From: Stenotrophomonas mori
GTDB lineage: Bacteria; Pseudomonadota; Gammaproteobacteria; Xanthomonadales; Xanthomonadaceae
Assembly: GCF_023556335.1 (NCBI RefSeq)
Contig: NZ_JAIKTS010000004.1
Location: 130,752-194,751 of the forward strand
DNA: 64,000 nt
Direction of reading: 5' to 3'
In this document: piece by piece, positions 37,130-44,439 of the stretch
Layout of the letters: each line of letters opens with the position of its first letter
How positions within the stretch are numbered: the stretch's first letter is position 1
Position numbers and translations under genes: made by a program
Notes under the pieces: generated by a model
What the model saw: the letters and a program-made list of their open reading frames with translations, nothing else
Database searches by the model: none
Told to the model about the DNA's origin: nothing

Positions 37130-37450
37130 ATGGACAACCGCTCACCGCCGCCGCTGGCGTCGACCGCCCCGCAACAGGTCCACCACTACTACCATCCCCA
37201 CAAGTCCGGCGGTGTCGCGGCGCTGCTGGAAGTGCTGCCGGGGCTGTTCCTGCAGACCTTCGGCATCGGCCACATGTACGCCGGCAACGTCGGCACCGGG
37301 CTGATCATCATGTTCGGCTACTGGGCGCTGGCCTTCGTCAACTTCCTGCTGTGCTTCGTCTTCATCGGTTTCATCACCTGGCCGCTGTGCTGGATCGGCG
37401 CCCTGGTGATCTCGTCGCTGACCGCGGCGAATGCCTGCAAGTCACGCTGA
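37130..37450 (+). CDS. TM2-domain-like small membrane protein
   Basis: 106 residues. A short polar, His/Tyr-rich N-terminus (HHYYHPHKSGG) is followed by GLFLQTFGIGHMYAGNVGTGLIIMFGYW, a TM2-type hairpin with its conserved Gly/His/Tyr, and a third hydrophobic stretch. It is first of three small membrane-protein genes in a row (next start 28 nt downstream). Function unknown. Confidence 0.7.
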   Translation: MDNRSPPPLASTAPQQVHHYYHPHKSGGVAALLEVLPGLFLQTFGIGHMYAGNVGTGLIIMFGYWALAFVNFLLCFVFIGFITWPLCWIGALVISSLTAANACKSR

Positions 37451-37478
37451 TCACCCCCGCCATCCCACCGGAGAACGC

Positions 37479-37787
37479 ATGAATACCGTCAACACCGCCA
37501 GCCCCGTCCCCAACCACCTGGCCTGGTCCATCATCGCCACGGTCCTGGCCACCTGCCTGTGCTGCCCGCTGGGCCTGGTGGGCATTGTCGCCATCGTGTT
37601 CTCCAGCAAGGTGAACTCGCTGCTGGCCCAGGGCGACCTGGAGGGCGCGCAGCGCGCGTCCAACACCGCCAAGACCTGGTGCTGGGTCGCCACCGGGCTG
37701 GCCATCGTCGGCCTGCTGTTCAACCTCGTGTACTTCTCCATGGGCGGCGCCGCGGCCTACATGGAAATGCTGCAGAAGTACCAGTAA
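37479..37787 (+). CDS. CD225/dispanin family protein
   Basis: 102 residues. The CD225 fold is recognisable: an amphipathic/intramembrane segment SIIATVLATCLCCPLGLVGIVAIVFSSKVNSLLAQGDLEGAQRASNTAKTW and a C-terminal membrane helix WVATGLAIVGLLFNLVYF. The paired cysteines CLCC are at the place palmitoylated in animal IFITM proteins, but palmitoylation is not expected here. GGAG ribosome site precedes ATG 37479. Bacterial function unknown. Confidence 0.8.
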   Translation: MNTVNTASPVPNHLAWSIIATVLATCLCCPLGLVGIVAIVFSSKVNSLLAQGDLEGAQRASNTAKTWCWVATGLAIVGLLFNLVYFSMGGAAAYMEMLQKYQ

Positions 37788-37795
37788 GCGCGCCC

Positions 37796-38212
37796 ATGGC
37801 GTTGCAGCTCAAGGCCCGCCACATGTTCGCCCTGGCGGGGGCCGCGGCCGCGGTCCCCGCCGGTCTGTGGCTGCTGTGGACGTTCGATCCGAACGCCGCC
37901 GGCAACCCCTTTCCGCCGTGCATGTTCCTGGCGTTCACCGGCTACTACTGCATCGGCTGCGGGCTGACCCGCGCCCTGCATGCGCTGGCCCACGGCGACC
38001 TGCTGCGCGCCTTCTCCATGAACCCGCTGGGCCTGGTCGTGCTCGCCCTGGTGCCGCTGATGGTGTTGTGGTCGGCCGGCTGGAATCCGCGCAGGCTGCA
38101 GCCGTTGATGGCGGTGGTCATGGCACCGAAGCTGTGGTTGCTGCTGTTGCCGGCGTACTGGGTGGCCCGCAACCTGCCGTGGTACCCGTTCAACCTGCTC
38201 GCGCCGGGCTGA
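37796..38212 (+). CDS. DUF2752 domain-containing membrane protein
   Basis: 138 residues, three or four hydrophobic segments. The DUF2752 core is PCMFLAFTGYYCIGCGLTRALHALAHGDLLRAFSMNPLGLV, with Cys-Ile-Gly-Cys-Gly-Leu-Thr-Arg the family hallmark. ATG is 8 nt past the CD225 stop. DUF2752 genes are often found with TM2 or CD225 genes, so these three may make one membrane assembly; no biochemical role is known. Confidence 0.8.
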   Translation: MALQLKARHMFALAGAAAAVPAGLWLLWTFDPNAAGNPFPPCMFLAFTGYYCIGCGLTRALHALAHGDLLRAFSMNPLGLVVLALVPLMVLWSAGWNPRRLQPLMAVVMAPKLWLLLLPAYWVARNLPWYPFNLLAPG

Positions 38213-38266
38213 CACCCCCGCCCGCACCGGGCCGTACCGGCCTGCACGGCATGCCGGCCGGCTGCC

Positions 38267-39139
38267 CTAGCCCACCCAGCCGGCGATGATCATCAGTGCC
38301 AGCAGCGCCATCCACAGCAGCAGCATCCGCCACACCAGGCTCATCGCGTCACGCAGCTCCGGGTGGCGTTCGGCAAGCAGCGCCACGCCGGCCTCGCGCG
38401 CGTCCTGCGCGTCCTCGGCCAGTTCCACGCCGACGCCGGCCCGCGCCGCTTCGCCGAGGAACCCCAGGTCCAGCTCCCAGCGGTCGCCACCGGCACGCCG
38501 CCAGGCCGAAAACACGGTGTCGAAGTTGCCCACCAGCGCCATCGACAGCGCCATCAGCTGCGCCACCGGCCACTCCAGCAGCGCCTGCGCGCGACGGCCG
38601 GCGACCGGCGCGTCCGCGTCGGCCGGCACCACCGGTGGCGCCTCCGCCAGCAGGCGGTACAGCACGGCACCGGACGGCCCCAGCAGCAGGAACCAGAACA
38701 GCGGGCAGAACCAGCGCCGCAGCGCGCCATAGAACGCCGCATCGACCAGCGTCGGCGCCTCTTCGCGCCGGCCGCCGCCACCGGCCCGCAGCCGCGCGAC
38801 CGCGGCCTCGTGGGCGGCCAGGTCTTCCGCGTCCAGGACCGCCTCGACATCCCGGTCCAGATCGCGCGGGCCCCAGCACAGGACCAGCACCGCGATGCCG
38901 AACAGCAGCGACGGCAAACCGTACAGCCGGCCGGCCAGCAGCCACTGCAGGACCGCGACCAGCGCGACGCAGGGCACCAGCGCCCACCACAGGCCGGCGC
39001 GCCCGTCCGCGCCCAGCCGCGCCTGCAGCCACTGCCGCCAGCGTCCGAACCAGTGCCAGTCGCGCAGGACCGTCATCGGCACCGGGGCCAGATGGCCCAG
39101 GACCAATGCCGCGATCACCGCTACCAGGGTCGTGAACAT
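38267..39139 (-). CDS. ampE: AmpE-like regulatory membrane protein
   Basis: 290 residues with membrane segments near 3-20, 50-85, 145-170 and 270-288. LCWGPRDLDRDVEAVLDAEDL, FYGALRRWFCPLFWFLLLGPSGAVLYRLL and the periplasmic/cytosolic remainder match AmpE, the membrane partner of AmpD in beta-lactamase regulation, related to CobD/CbiB. No ampD lies next to it in this window, and the role is inferred by family only. Confidence 0.75.
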   Translation of the reverse strand: MFTTLVAVIAALVLGHLAPVPMTVLRDWHWFGRWRQWLQARLGADGRAGLWWALVPCVALVAVLQWLLAGRLYGLPSLLFGIAVLVLCWGPRDLDRDVEAVLDAEDLAAHEAAVARLRAGGGGRREEAPTLVDAAFYGALRRWFCPLFWFLLLGPSGAVLYRLLAEAPPVVPADADAPVAGRRAQALLEWPVAQLMALSMALVGNFDTVFSAWRRAGGDRWELDLGFLGEAARAGVGVELAEDAQDAREAGVALLAERHPELRDAMSLVWRMLLLWMALLALMIIAGWVG

Positions 39140-39218
39140 GCGATTCCTCCGGGGCGCGATTGTAGACCGCCGGTCGCCCGCGGATGCCGGCCGGTGGGCG
39201 CGGCGGGCCGTCGGACGC

Positions 39219-40124
39219 TCATGCCGTCCGCCGCCGGTACCAGTCCTCGATCAGCGTCCGCGCGATCGAAATGCGCGGCGGCAGCAGGATGCCGCCGCCA
39301 TCGTCGTCGCGGTCCCGGCGCAGCGCCGCGGCCACCTCGTCGACGTCGAACCAGCGCGCGTCCTCCAGCTCGCCGTCCACCTGCGGCGCGTCGCCATGCG
39401 CGGTGGCACGGAAGCCGACCATCAACGCGCCGGGGAAGGGCCAGGGCTGGGTGCCCAGGTAGGCTGCCTGGATCACCCGGACACGGGTTTCCTCGAACAC
39501 CTCGCGCACCACGGTCTGCTCGAAGGTCTCCCCGGGCTCGACGAAGCCGGCCAGCACCGACCAGCGCCGCGGCGCCCAGCTCGACTGGCGGCCCAGCAGC
39601 AGGCGGCCGGCATGCTCGACGGCGACGATCACCGCCGGGTCCACCCGCGGGTAGTGCTCGGTGCCGCACTGCCCGCAGCGGCCGATGAAACCGCCGCGCT
39701 CGAAGCCGATGCGTTCGCCGCAGACACCGCAGAACCGGGTGCGCGAATGCCAGTACGACATGCCGCGCGCATAACAGAAGGCCGCCGCCGCATCGGCCGG
39801 CCAGTCCACCGCGGCGCGGCGCAGGTCGACCCGGCCCGGCGCCTGCAGCGTGACCGTTGCCGCTTCGGCCACGAACCAGGCCCGGCCCTGCTGCAGGCCG
39901 AGGAAGATGGCCGCGCCCGGCCCGCCACCCAGGGCCTGGCCGTCGCTCAGCAGCGGCTGCCCGTGTCCGTCGGCGAAGGCGGTGCCGTCGGCGTCGAGCA
40001 CCAGCACCCGGGCCTGCGGCCACAGCCGCGCCAGCGCATCGGCATCGTCGCGCAGCGCGTCGGCACGATCCAGCGCGGCGCCGGCGAAGGCGTGGCCGTG
40101 GAAGGAAGCGGCGCTATCGGGCAT
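39219..40124 (-). CDS. nudC: NAD(+) diphosphatase / NAD-decapping hydrolase
   Basis: Hydrolyses NADH to NMNH and AMP and can remove NAD caps from RNA. 301 residues from ATG 40124. A four-cysteine zinc ribbon (FCGVCGERIGFERGGFIGRCGQC) precedes the Nudix domain. The Nudix box GFVEPGETFEQTVVREVFEETRV has the catalytic REVFEE, but the glycine that usually follows the EE pair (EExG) is Arg. The NudC tail motif SQPWPFPxS appears as GTQPWPFPGALMVGF. Function is likely retained. Confidence 0.9.
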   Translation of the reverse strand: MPDSAASFHGHAFAGAALDRADALRDDADALARLWPQARVLVLDADGTAFADGHGQPLLSDGQALGGGPGAAIFLGLQQGRAWFVAEAATVTLQAPGRVDLRRAAVDWPADAAAAFCYARGMSYWHSRTRFCGVCGERIGFERGGFIGRCGQCGTEHYPRVDPAVIVAVEHAGRLLLGRQSSWAPRRWSVLAGFVEPGETFEQTVVREVFEETRVRVIQAAYLGTQPWPFPGALMVGFRATAHGDAPQVDGELEDARWFDVDEVAAALRRDRDDDGGGILLPPRISIARTLIEDWYRRRTA

Positions 40125-40223
40125 CGGCGGGTTCCAGGATGAACGCGGCCATTGTAGTGCCCGCCACTGGCCCGCCACCCCACATGGCCCCGCCCCGCGC
40201 GCGCTGCCGCCCCCGGGCCGGCA

Positions 40224-40610
40224 TTACACCGCGAAGCTGCTGCCGCAGCCGCAGGTGGTGCGGGCGTTGGGGTTGCGGATCACGAACTGGGCGCCGGTCA
40301 GGCCTTCGGTGTAGTCCACCTCGGCGCCCATCAGGTACTGCAGGCTGAGCGGATCCACCAGCAGGGTCACCCCGTCGGTCACCACCGCCAGGTCGTCGTC
40401 GGCACGGTTCTCGTCGAACTCGAAGCCGTACTGGAAACCGGAACAGCCACCGCCCTGGATGTAGGCACGCAACGCCAGTGCGTCGTTGCCCTCGTCGCGG
40501 ATCAGCTCCTTCACCTTGGCCGCGGCGGCCGCGGTGAAGGTGAGCGGACGGTCCAGCGACTGGTAGTCGGGGGTGGCGGAAGCGCCGGGCAGGGAGACAA
40601 GCGTACTCAT
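40224..40610 (-). CDS. erpA: Iron-sulfur cluster insertion protein
   Basis: A-type Fe-S carrier delivering clusters to apo-proteins such as IspG/IspH. 128 residues. The three cluster cysteines are Cys56 ([11 protein letters not shown]), Cys120 and Cys122 (TTCGCGSSF). ATG 40610 was used; the 7-residue in-frame extension was not. It lies 31 nt after the bactofilin gene on the same strand, the last of a three-gene cluster. Confidence 0.92.
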   Translation of the reverse strand: MSTLVSLPGASATPDYQSLDRPLTFTAAAAAKVKELIRDEGNDALALRAYIQGGGCSGFQYGFEFDENRADDDLAVVTDGVTLLVDPLSLQYLMGAEVDYTEGLTGAQFVIRNPNARTTCGCGSSFAV

Positions 40611-40641
40611 GCGCCCAGCATGGGGGCGCATCCGGCCGCGT

Positions 40642-41070
40642 TCAAGCCTCGGCGACCTCGGCCGCCCGCTCCAGCGCCGCGGTTTCCGGCGACGGCAGGG
40701 CCGCCATCGTCGCGGCGTGCACCAACCGCCCGTTCAGCTGCGCGCCGGCCCCCATCTCGACCACCTGGTAGTGGACGTTGCCGTTGACCCGCGCGGTGGG
40801 CGTGAGCTCGACCCGCTCGCCGGCGTGCACATCGCCGTCCAGGCGGCCGCTGAGCACCACCATCGAGGCCCGCACCTCGCCCTCGATATGCCCCTGTTCG
40901 GCCAGGGTGAGCACCGCGTTGGCGCCTTCTTCGGCCACCACCCGGCCCTCGATGCGGCCCTCCACGTAGAGGCCGCCACTGAATATCACGTCGCCGCGTA
41001 TCACCACCTGCGGCCCGATCAGGGCATCCACGACCAGTTGGTTGTCGCGGCTGGATTTGCCTTTGAACAT
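40642..41070 (-). CDS. Bactofilin (polymer-forming cytoskeletal protein)
   Basis: 142 residues. A right-handed beta-helix of repeated hydrophobic/glycine turns ([86 protein letters not shown]) is the bactofilin core at about 15-120. It polymerises without nucleotide and organises envelope growth in other bacteria. GGGAG ribosome site; it starts 2 nt after the DUF6776 gene stop. Confidence 0.9.
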   Translation of the reverse strand: MFKGKSSRDNQLVVDALIGPQVVIRGDVIFSGGLYVEGRIEGRVVAEEGANAVLTLAEQGHIEGEVRASMVVLSGRLDGDVHAGERVELTPTARVNGNVHYQVVEMGAGAQLNGRLVHAATMAALPSPETAALERAAEVAEA

Positions 41071-41072
41071 GC

Positions 41073-41810
41073 TTACTCCCCTCTGCCGGTACCGGCGAGT
41101 TTCCAATCGAATACCTGGGTCGTCCCCCCCCCGGTTCCAGCGAGAGAGACTCGCACACGTTGCGGTGTGAAATCCTTGGGCAGCATCACGCTGCCGTCCA
41201 GGCGCTGGAAATAGCGGAACGAATAGGCCTGCCCGGGCACGTCCTGGCGCTGGTGCAGCTCATCCCAGCTCACCGTGGCCAGCTTGCCGTCCTTCACGCC
41301 CTCCACCACGAAACGCATCTGCCCCTGGCTGATCGCGCCGCGGTTGAGGTTCTGGGTCAGCACCACGCTGTAGTGCCAGCTGCCCGCGGCCTCGGCGAGG
41401 AACTCCACCGAGTGCGCGCTCAGCCCCTTGCGCTGGCTGGTCGCGCCGACCAGCCGTTCATAGAACGCCACGTCCGCCCGCAGCCCGGCGATCTCCTCGT
41501 CGCGCTCGGCCAGCGAGGTCTGCACTTCGGTATTGGCCGCGCGGCTGATCCGGTCCGACGCCTCCAGCGTGGCCTGGACCTGTTGCAGTTCTTCGATCTG
41601 CGCCCGCTGGGCGGCGATCTCGCGCTCGCTCTGGCGCAGCCGCTCGCGCAGGCCGCCGGCATCGGGCGAGGCATAGCGCGCGGCCAGCCCGCCCGCGACC
41701 AGCAGCGACAGGACCCAGGCCGCGGCGAGCAGGGCCGGCCACAGCCACCGTGGCCGCTGCTGCGCCCCGCGCAGCGTGATCTGGAAGCGCGAGGGGGATC
41801 GGTTGCTCAT
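41073..41810 (-). CDS. DUF6776-like coiled-coil membrane protein
   Basis: 245 residues. One membrane helix (about 20-43), a coiled coil at about 50-110 (LRERLRQSEREIAAQRAQIEELQQVQATLEASDR), and a beta-rich periplasmic domain beginning FYERLVGATSQRKGLSAHSVEF. This arrangement and its place beside bactofilin and erpA are conserved in Xanthomonadaceae. It may be the membrane partner of the bactofilin; this is inference from adjacency. Confidence 0.72.
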   Translation of the reverse strand: MSNRSPSRFQITLRGAQQRPRWLWPALLAAAWVLSLLVAGGLAARYASPDAGGLRERLRQSEREIAAQRAQIEELQQVQATLEASDRISRAANTEVQTSLAERDEEIAGLRADVAFYERLVGATSQRKGLSAHSVEFLAEAAGSWHYSVVLTQNLNRGAISQGQMRFVVEGVKDGKLATVSWDELHQRQDVPGQAYSFRYFQRLDGSVMLPKDFTPQRVRVSLAGTGGGTTQVFDWKLAGTGRGE

Positions 41811-41967
41811 GATGGCGGTCCCGGTGCCTGGACCGGAGAGGCACCTTCGCTCCGGTTTGAATCGGTCGGGCAGTGTAACGGCTCCCGCCGGCACCTGCCG
41901 GTTCTGGCAATCGCCGGTGGCATCACCGATAGTTGCGGCCTGCTCCTATGCCGCGGATACCGCGACC

Positions 41968-42609
41968 ATGACCGAGACCCACGTATTCGTCATCGGCATC
42001 CTGCTGGCCTGGCTGGCCGGCATCCGCGTGTACCTGACCGTGTTCGGCGTCGGCCTCGCCGGACTGCTGGGCTGGGTCGACCTGCCGCCGGCGCTGCAGG
42101 CCACCCAGTCGTGGTGGGTGCTGGGCACCTCGGCGGCGCTGGCCGCCGCCGAGTTCTTCGCCGACAAGATCCCGGGCGTCGATTCGATCTGGGACCTGCT
42201 GCAGACCCTGGCGCGGGTTCCCGCCGGGGCCTTCCTCGCCGCCGCCACCCTGTCGCCCGATGGCCAGCTCAGCACCGGCGCGCTGGCCACCGGCGCCACC
42301 GTGGCGCTGGCCAGCCACGGCCTGAAGGCCGGCACCCGGGCGCTGCTGAACACCTCGCCGGAACCGGCCAGCAACTGGGTGGCCTCGGTCGCCGAGGACG
42401 GCCTGGTCATCGGCGGGCTGGCACTGGCGCTGGCCCATCCCTGGCTGGCGCTGGTGTTCGTGCTCGGCGCCAGCCTGCTCGGCGCCCTGCTGACCTGGCT
42501 GGCCTGGCGCGCGCTGTGGCGCGGGCTCAAGCGCCTGTTCGCCGCCCCGCCACCGGCCGCGGCGCCGCCGGCCACCTCCCCGCCGCATTCGCTGCCTCCC
42601 CCGCCTTGA
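41968..42609 (+). CDS. DUF4126 domain-containing membrane protein
   Basis: 213 residues with about five hydrophobic segments. GILLAWLAGIRVYLTVFGVGLAGLLGW and AAAEFFADKIPGVDSIWDLLQTLARVPAGAFLAAA are the DUF4126 hallmarks. The tail is Pro/Ala-rich. Function unknown. ATG at 41968 was chosen since upstream in-frame sequence is the reverse of the DUF6776 gene. Confidence 0.8.
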   Translation: MTETHVFVIGILLAWLAGIRVYLTVFGVGLAGLLGWVDLPPALQATQSWWVLGTSAALAAAEFFADKIPGVDSIWDLLQTLARVPAGAFLAAATLSPDGQLSTGALATGATVALASHGLKAGTRALLNTSPEPASNWVASVAEDGLVIGGLALALAHPWLALVFVLGASLLGALLTWLAWRALWRGLKRLFAAPPPAAAPPATSPPHSLPPPP

Positions 42610-42635
42610 CCGCATAATCACGGGCCACGGGAGAA

Positions 42636-44438
42636 ATGATGGCAAGCAACGACACCCCCACCGCCTCCGCACGCCTGGTCCGCGCGGAACTGCCGCCGGC
42701 GACCCACTGGCAGCGCTGGAGCGTGGAAAACGCGCCGGCACCGGCGGCCGCGGCATCCCCGCCTTCGCCGGCCACGGCCAGCGCGGCACCGGCAACCGGC
42801 GACAGTGCGCCCTGGCGCGTGCTGATCGTCGAGGACGACCGCTCCCAGGCCCTGTTCGCGCAGAGCGTGCTGCACGGCGCCGGCATGCAGGCGATCGTGC
42901 AGATGGATGTCGAGGGCGTGCTGCAGGCCCTCGCCGAGCATCGTCCCGACCTGGTCCTGATGGACCTGCACATGCCCGGCCTGGACGGCATGGACCTGAC
43001 CGCCCTGATCCGCGCGCAGCCGCAGCACCGGCTGCTGCCGATCGTGTTCCTGACCGGCGACACCGATCCGGAACGCCAGTTCGAGGTGCTCGACAGCGGC
43101 GCCGACGATTTCCTGCTCAAGCCGATCCGGCCGCGGCACCTGGTCGCCGTGGTCGGCAACCGCATCCGCCGCGCCCGCGAACATGCCCAGGCCGCGGGGC
43201 CGGCCGGTCCGGTCGTGAACCACCCGGAGACCGGCCTCGCGACCCGCAGCCACCTGATCGCGCAACTGGGCGCGGCACTGGCCGACGGCGCCTCCGGCGG
43301 CCTGCTGTTCATCGAGGTCGCCAGTGCCCTGGGACTGCGCGAGCGCTACGGCTATGTCGCCTTCGAACGGCTGATGACCGAGGCCGGCCGCTGCCTGGCC
43401 GACGCCGCACAGCCCCACCTGCTGGCACGCCTGAACGACAACAGTTTCCTGCTGCTGGCGCGCGGGCTGGACGAGCAGGCGGTGGCGCCGCTGGCGCAGT
43501 CGCTGCGCCAGTCGCTGGCCACGGCGGCGTTCAGCGTCGGCGACGCTTCGCTGCACCTGGGCTGCGCCATCGGCCACGCCCGCCTGTCGCAGGGCTTCGA
43601 CGCCGCCGGCGCGGCGCTGGAGGCGGTGGAGCGCGCGGCGCTGCAGGCGCGCCTGCTGGCCGACGGCGTGGCCGCCTGGCAGCACCATGACGAAGCCCAG
43701 GAGCACCTGTCGCTGCTGGAGGGCCGGATCGAACTGGCCTACCAGCCGATCGTCGCGGTGGCCGGCGACAGCCACGCGCAGTACCAGGTACTGCTGCGCC
43801 TGCGGCGGAACGACGGCGCCCTGCTGACCGCCGCCCAGGTGATCCCCGCCGCGGAAGCGGCCGGGCGCATCGCCGACCTCGACCAGCAGGTGCTCGACCA
43901 CGCGCTCGACCTGCTGCACCGCTACCAGCACGCCACCCCGCCGATGCGGCTGTTCGTATCGCAGTCGCTGCGCACCCTGGCCCGCGAGGCGTTCGGCAAC
44001 TGGCTGCTGAAGGCCATCGAGGCCCGCCAGGTCGCCGGCAACACCCTGGTGATCGACGTGCGCCTGGCCGATGCCCTGCTGCATGCGGCGACCCTGCAGC
44101 AGCTGTGCCGGCGCCTGCGCCCGGCCGGTGTGCGGTTCTGCCTCAGCCAGTTCGAACCCGGCGACGAGGCCAACGCGCTGCTGGCCCAGCTGCCGCTGGA
44201 CTTCGTGCGCCTGGCCGGGCGCTTCGCCGACAGCCATACCAGCCAGGCGCTGCGCGACCAGCTGCAGCAGGCCATCGACGCCGCCCGCCGCGCCGGACTG
44301 CAGGTCATCGGCCAGCAGATCCAGGATCCGCAGGCGGCCGCCGCGATGTGGACCAAGGGCGTGGACTTCATCCAGGGCAACGTGGTGCAGTCGGTGGGAA
44401 GCGAGTTGAACTTCGATTTCAAGCACACGGTGTCCTGA
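42636..44438 (+). CDS. Response regulator with degenerate GGDEF and EAL domains
   Basis: 600 residues. A Pro/Ala-rich N-terminus precedes a receiver domain (about 61-180) with Glu66/Asp67/Asp68, VLMDLHMPGLDGMD and the KPIRP lysine, so it should be phosphorylated. The GGDEF-like region (about 195-335) has NDNSFLLL where GGDEF should be. The EAL-like region (about 345-595) has QVLLRL instead of EALVRW and SQFEPG instead of DDFGTG, so neither synthesis nor hydrolysis of c-di-GMP is likely. It resembles FimX/Filp-type c-di-GMP receptors. It is one nt upstream of the hybrid kinase gene, its probable partner. Confidence 0.85.
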   Translation: MMASNDTPTASARLVRAELPPATHWQRWSVENAPAPAAAASPPSPATASAAPATGDSAPWRVLIVEDDRSQALFAQSVLHGAGMQAIVQMDVEGVLQALAEHRPDLVLMDLHMPGLDGMDLTALIRAQPQHRLLPIVFLTGDTDPERQFEVLDSGADDFLLKPIRPRHLVAVVGNRIRRAREHAQAAGPAGPVVNHPETGLATRSHLIAQLGAALADGASGGLLFIEVASALGLRERYGYVAFERLMTEAGRCLADAAQPHLLARLNDNSFLLLARGLDEQAVAPLAQSLRQSLATAAFSVGDASLHLGCAIGHARLSQGFDAAGAALEAVERAALQARLLADGVAAWQHHDEAQEHLSLLEGRIELAYQPIVAVAGDSHAQYQVLLRLRRNDGALLTAAQVIPAAEAAGRIADLDQQVLDHALDLLHRYQHATPPMRLFVSQSLRTLAREAFGNWLLKAIEARQVAGNTLVIDVRLADALLHAATLQQLCRRLRPAGVRFCLSQFEPGDEANALLAQLPLDFVRLAGRFADSHTSQALRDQLQQAIDAARRAGLQVIGQQIQDPQAAAAMWTKGVDFIQGNVVQSVGSELNFDFKHTVS

Positions 44439-44439
44439 G

